The notes beneath the pieces were generated by a model. It saw only the letters and a list, made by a program, of their open reading frames with translations, searched no databases and was not told the DNA's origin. A stretch of DNA of 5,864 nt from Chlamydia trachomatis. Its GTDB lineage: Bacteria; Chlamydiota; Chlamydiia; Chlamydiales; 2-12-FULL-49-11. The stretch spans positions 1 through 5,864 of the forward strand of contig CAMCSI010000089.1 of NCBI GenBank assembly GCA_945877885.1, written 5' to 3'. A program made the position numbers and the translations under genes. Below, piece by piece: positions 5,597 to 5,864 of this stretch (positions are counted from its first letter, which is position 1; each line of letters begins with the position of its first letter).

Positions 5597-5864
5597 GTGG
5601 CAACAGAAAAAAAATTATATGTAGGAAACATCCCTTACTCAATGGGTGACGATGAATTAAAAGAATTATTTGAATCAGTTGGGAAAGTAAAATCAGCCCA
5701 AGTGATCCAAGATAGAAACACAGGCAGATCTAAAGGATTTGGTTTTGTTGAAATGGATTCAAGCAGTGCAGCGCAAGCGGCAATTGATGACATGAATGGC
5801 AAAGATATCGAAGGCCGTTCTTTAACTGTCAACGAAGCAAGACCTAAAGTTGATCGTCCTGATC
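5597..5864 (+). CDS. RNA-binding protein with one RRM domain, C-terminal end cut by window edge
   Basis: This is a small cytoplasmic RNA-binding protein of the bacterial RNP-1/RRM type, which binds single-stranded RNA and is often linked to cold or stress response in bacteria such as cyanobacteria. The 89 visible codons hold a whole RRM: RNP2 is LYVGNI (7-12) and RNP1 is KGFGFVEM (46-53), with the aromatic residues Y8, F48 and F50 in RNA-contacting positions. The helix DDELKELFESVG (18-29), the loop QDRNTGRSKG (38-47), and the final strand SLTVNEARP (75-83) complete the fold. The sequence then runs into PKVDRPD and leaves the window, probably into a short, flexible tail. The start is GTG with a strong AGGAG seven bases upstream. 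It is divergent from the DEAD-box helicase gene, which suggests joint work on RNA structure, though the sequence does not prove this. The family is secure; the target RNA is unknown. Confidence 0.92.
   Translation, partial: MATEKKLYVGNIPYSMGDDELKELFESVGKVKSAQVIQDRNTGRSKGFGFVEMDSSSAAQAAIDDMNGKDIEGRSLTVNEARPKVDRPD

Noticed and set aside
5635..5832. A 65-codon reading frame on the minus strand
   Set aside because: It is antisense to the RRM domain, whose RNP1 and RNP2 motifs show the true frame.

Overview
The window is AT-rich, gene-dense bacterial DNA carrying six protein-coding genes, two of them cut by the window edges. I see no tRNA, rRNA, CRISPR array or insertion sequence. The organism cannot be fixed from sequence alone. 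The mix of an SSS-family sodium symporter, a kinase-like membrane protein of unknown role, and a small single-RRM RNA-binding protein beside a DEAD-box helicase with a long charged tail would fit an AT-rich, host-associated bacterium. A chlamydia-like (environmental Chlamydiae) relative is my best guess, held loosely.

Left block, minus strand, read from right to left: an RlmB/TrmH-type 23S rRNA 2'-O-methyltransferase (2711-1989), a 400-residue protein with one C-terminal membrane segment and a possible degenerate kinase fold (1955-753), and the N-terminal 232 codons of a PutP-like Na+/solute symporter (696 to the left edge). The gaps are 33 and 56 bases, so the three could be co-transcribed, although the symporter has a strong ribosome binding site and possibly its own promoter.

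Middle: an SGNH/GDSL-like hydrolase (2790-3434, plus strand) is divergent from the methyltransferase and convergent with the helicase, with only 23 bases between the two stop codons.

Right block: a DEAD-box RNA helicase (5350-3458, minus strand) carries a complete two-domain core and a tail of about 240 residues. Within that tail are twelve 9-residue units encoded by 27-bp tandem repeats. Across a 246-base intergenic region rich in GATA/TATC tetramers and small inverted repeats lies a divergent RRM protein with a GTG start (5597 to the right edge).

The shared theme of the right block and of rlmB is RNA: an rRNA modifier, an RNA-remodelling helicase with a disordered RNA-binding-type tail, and an RRM protein. 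The helicase/RRM pair across a structured intergenic region resembles a cold-shock or RNA-chaperone module. No clearly new system is evident. The most notable items are the expanded helicase repeat tract, the possible pseudokinase and the structured intergenic region.
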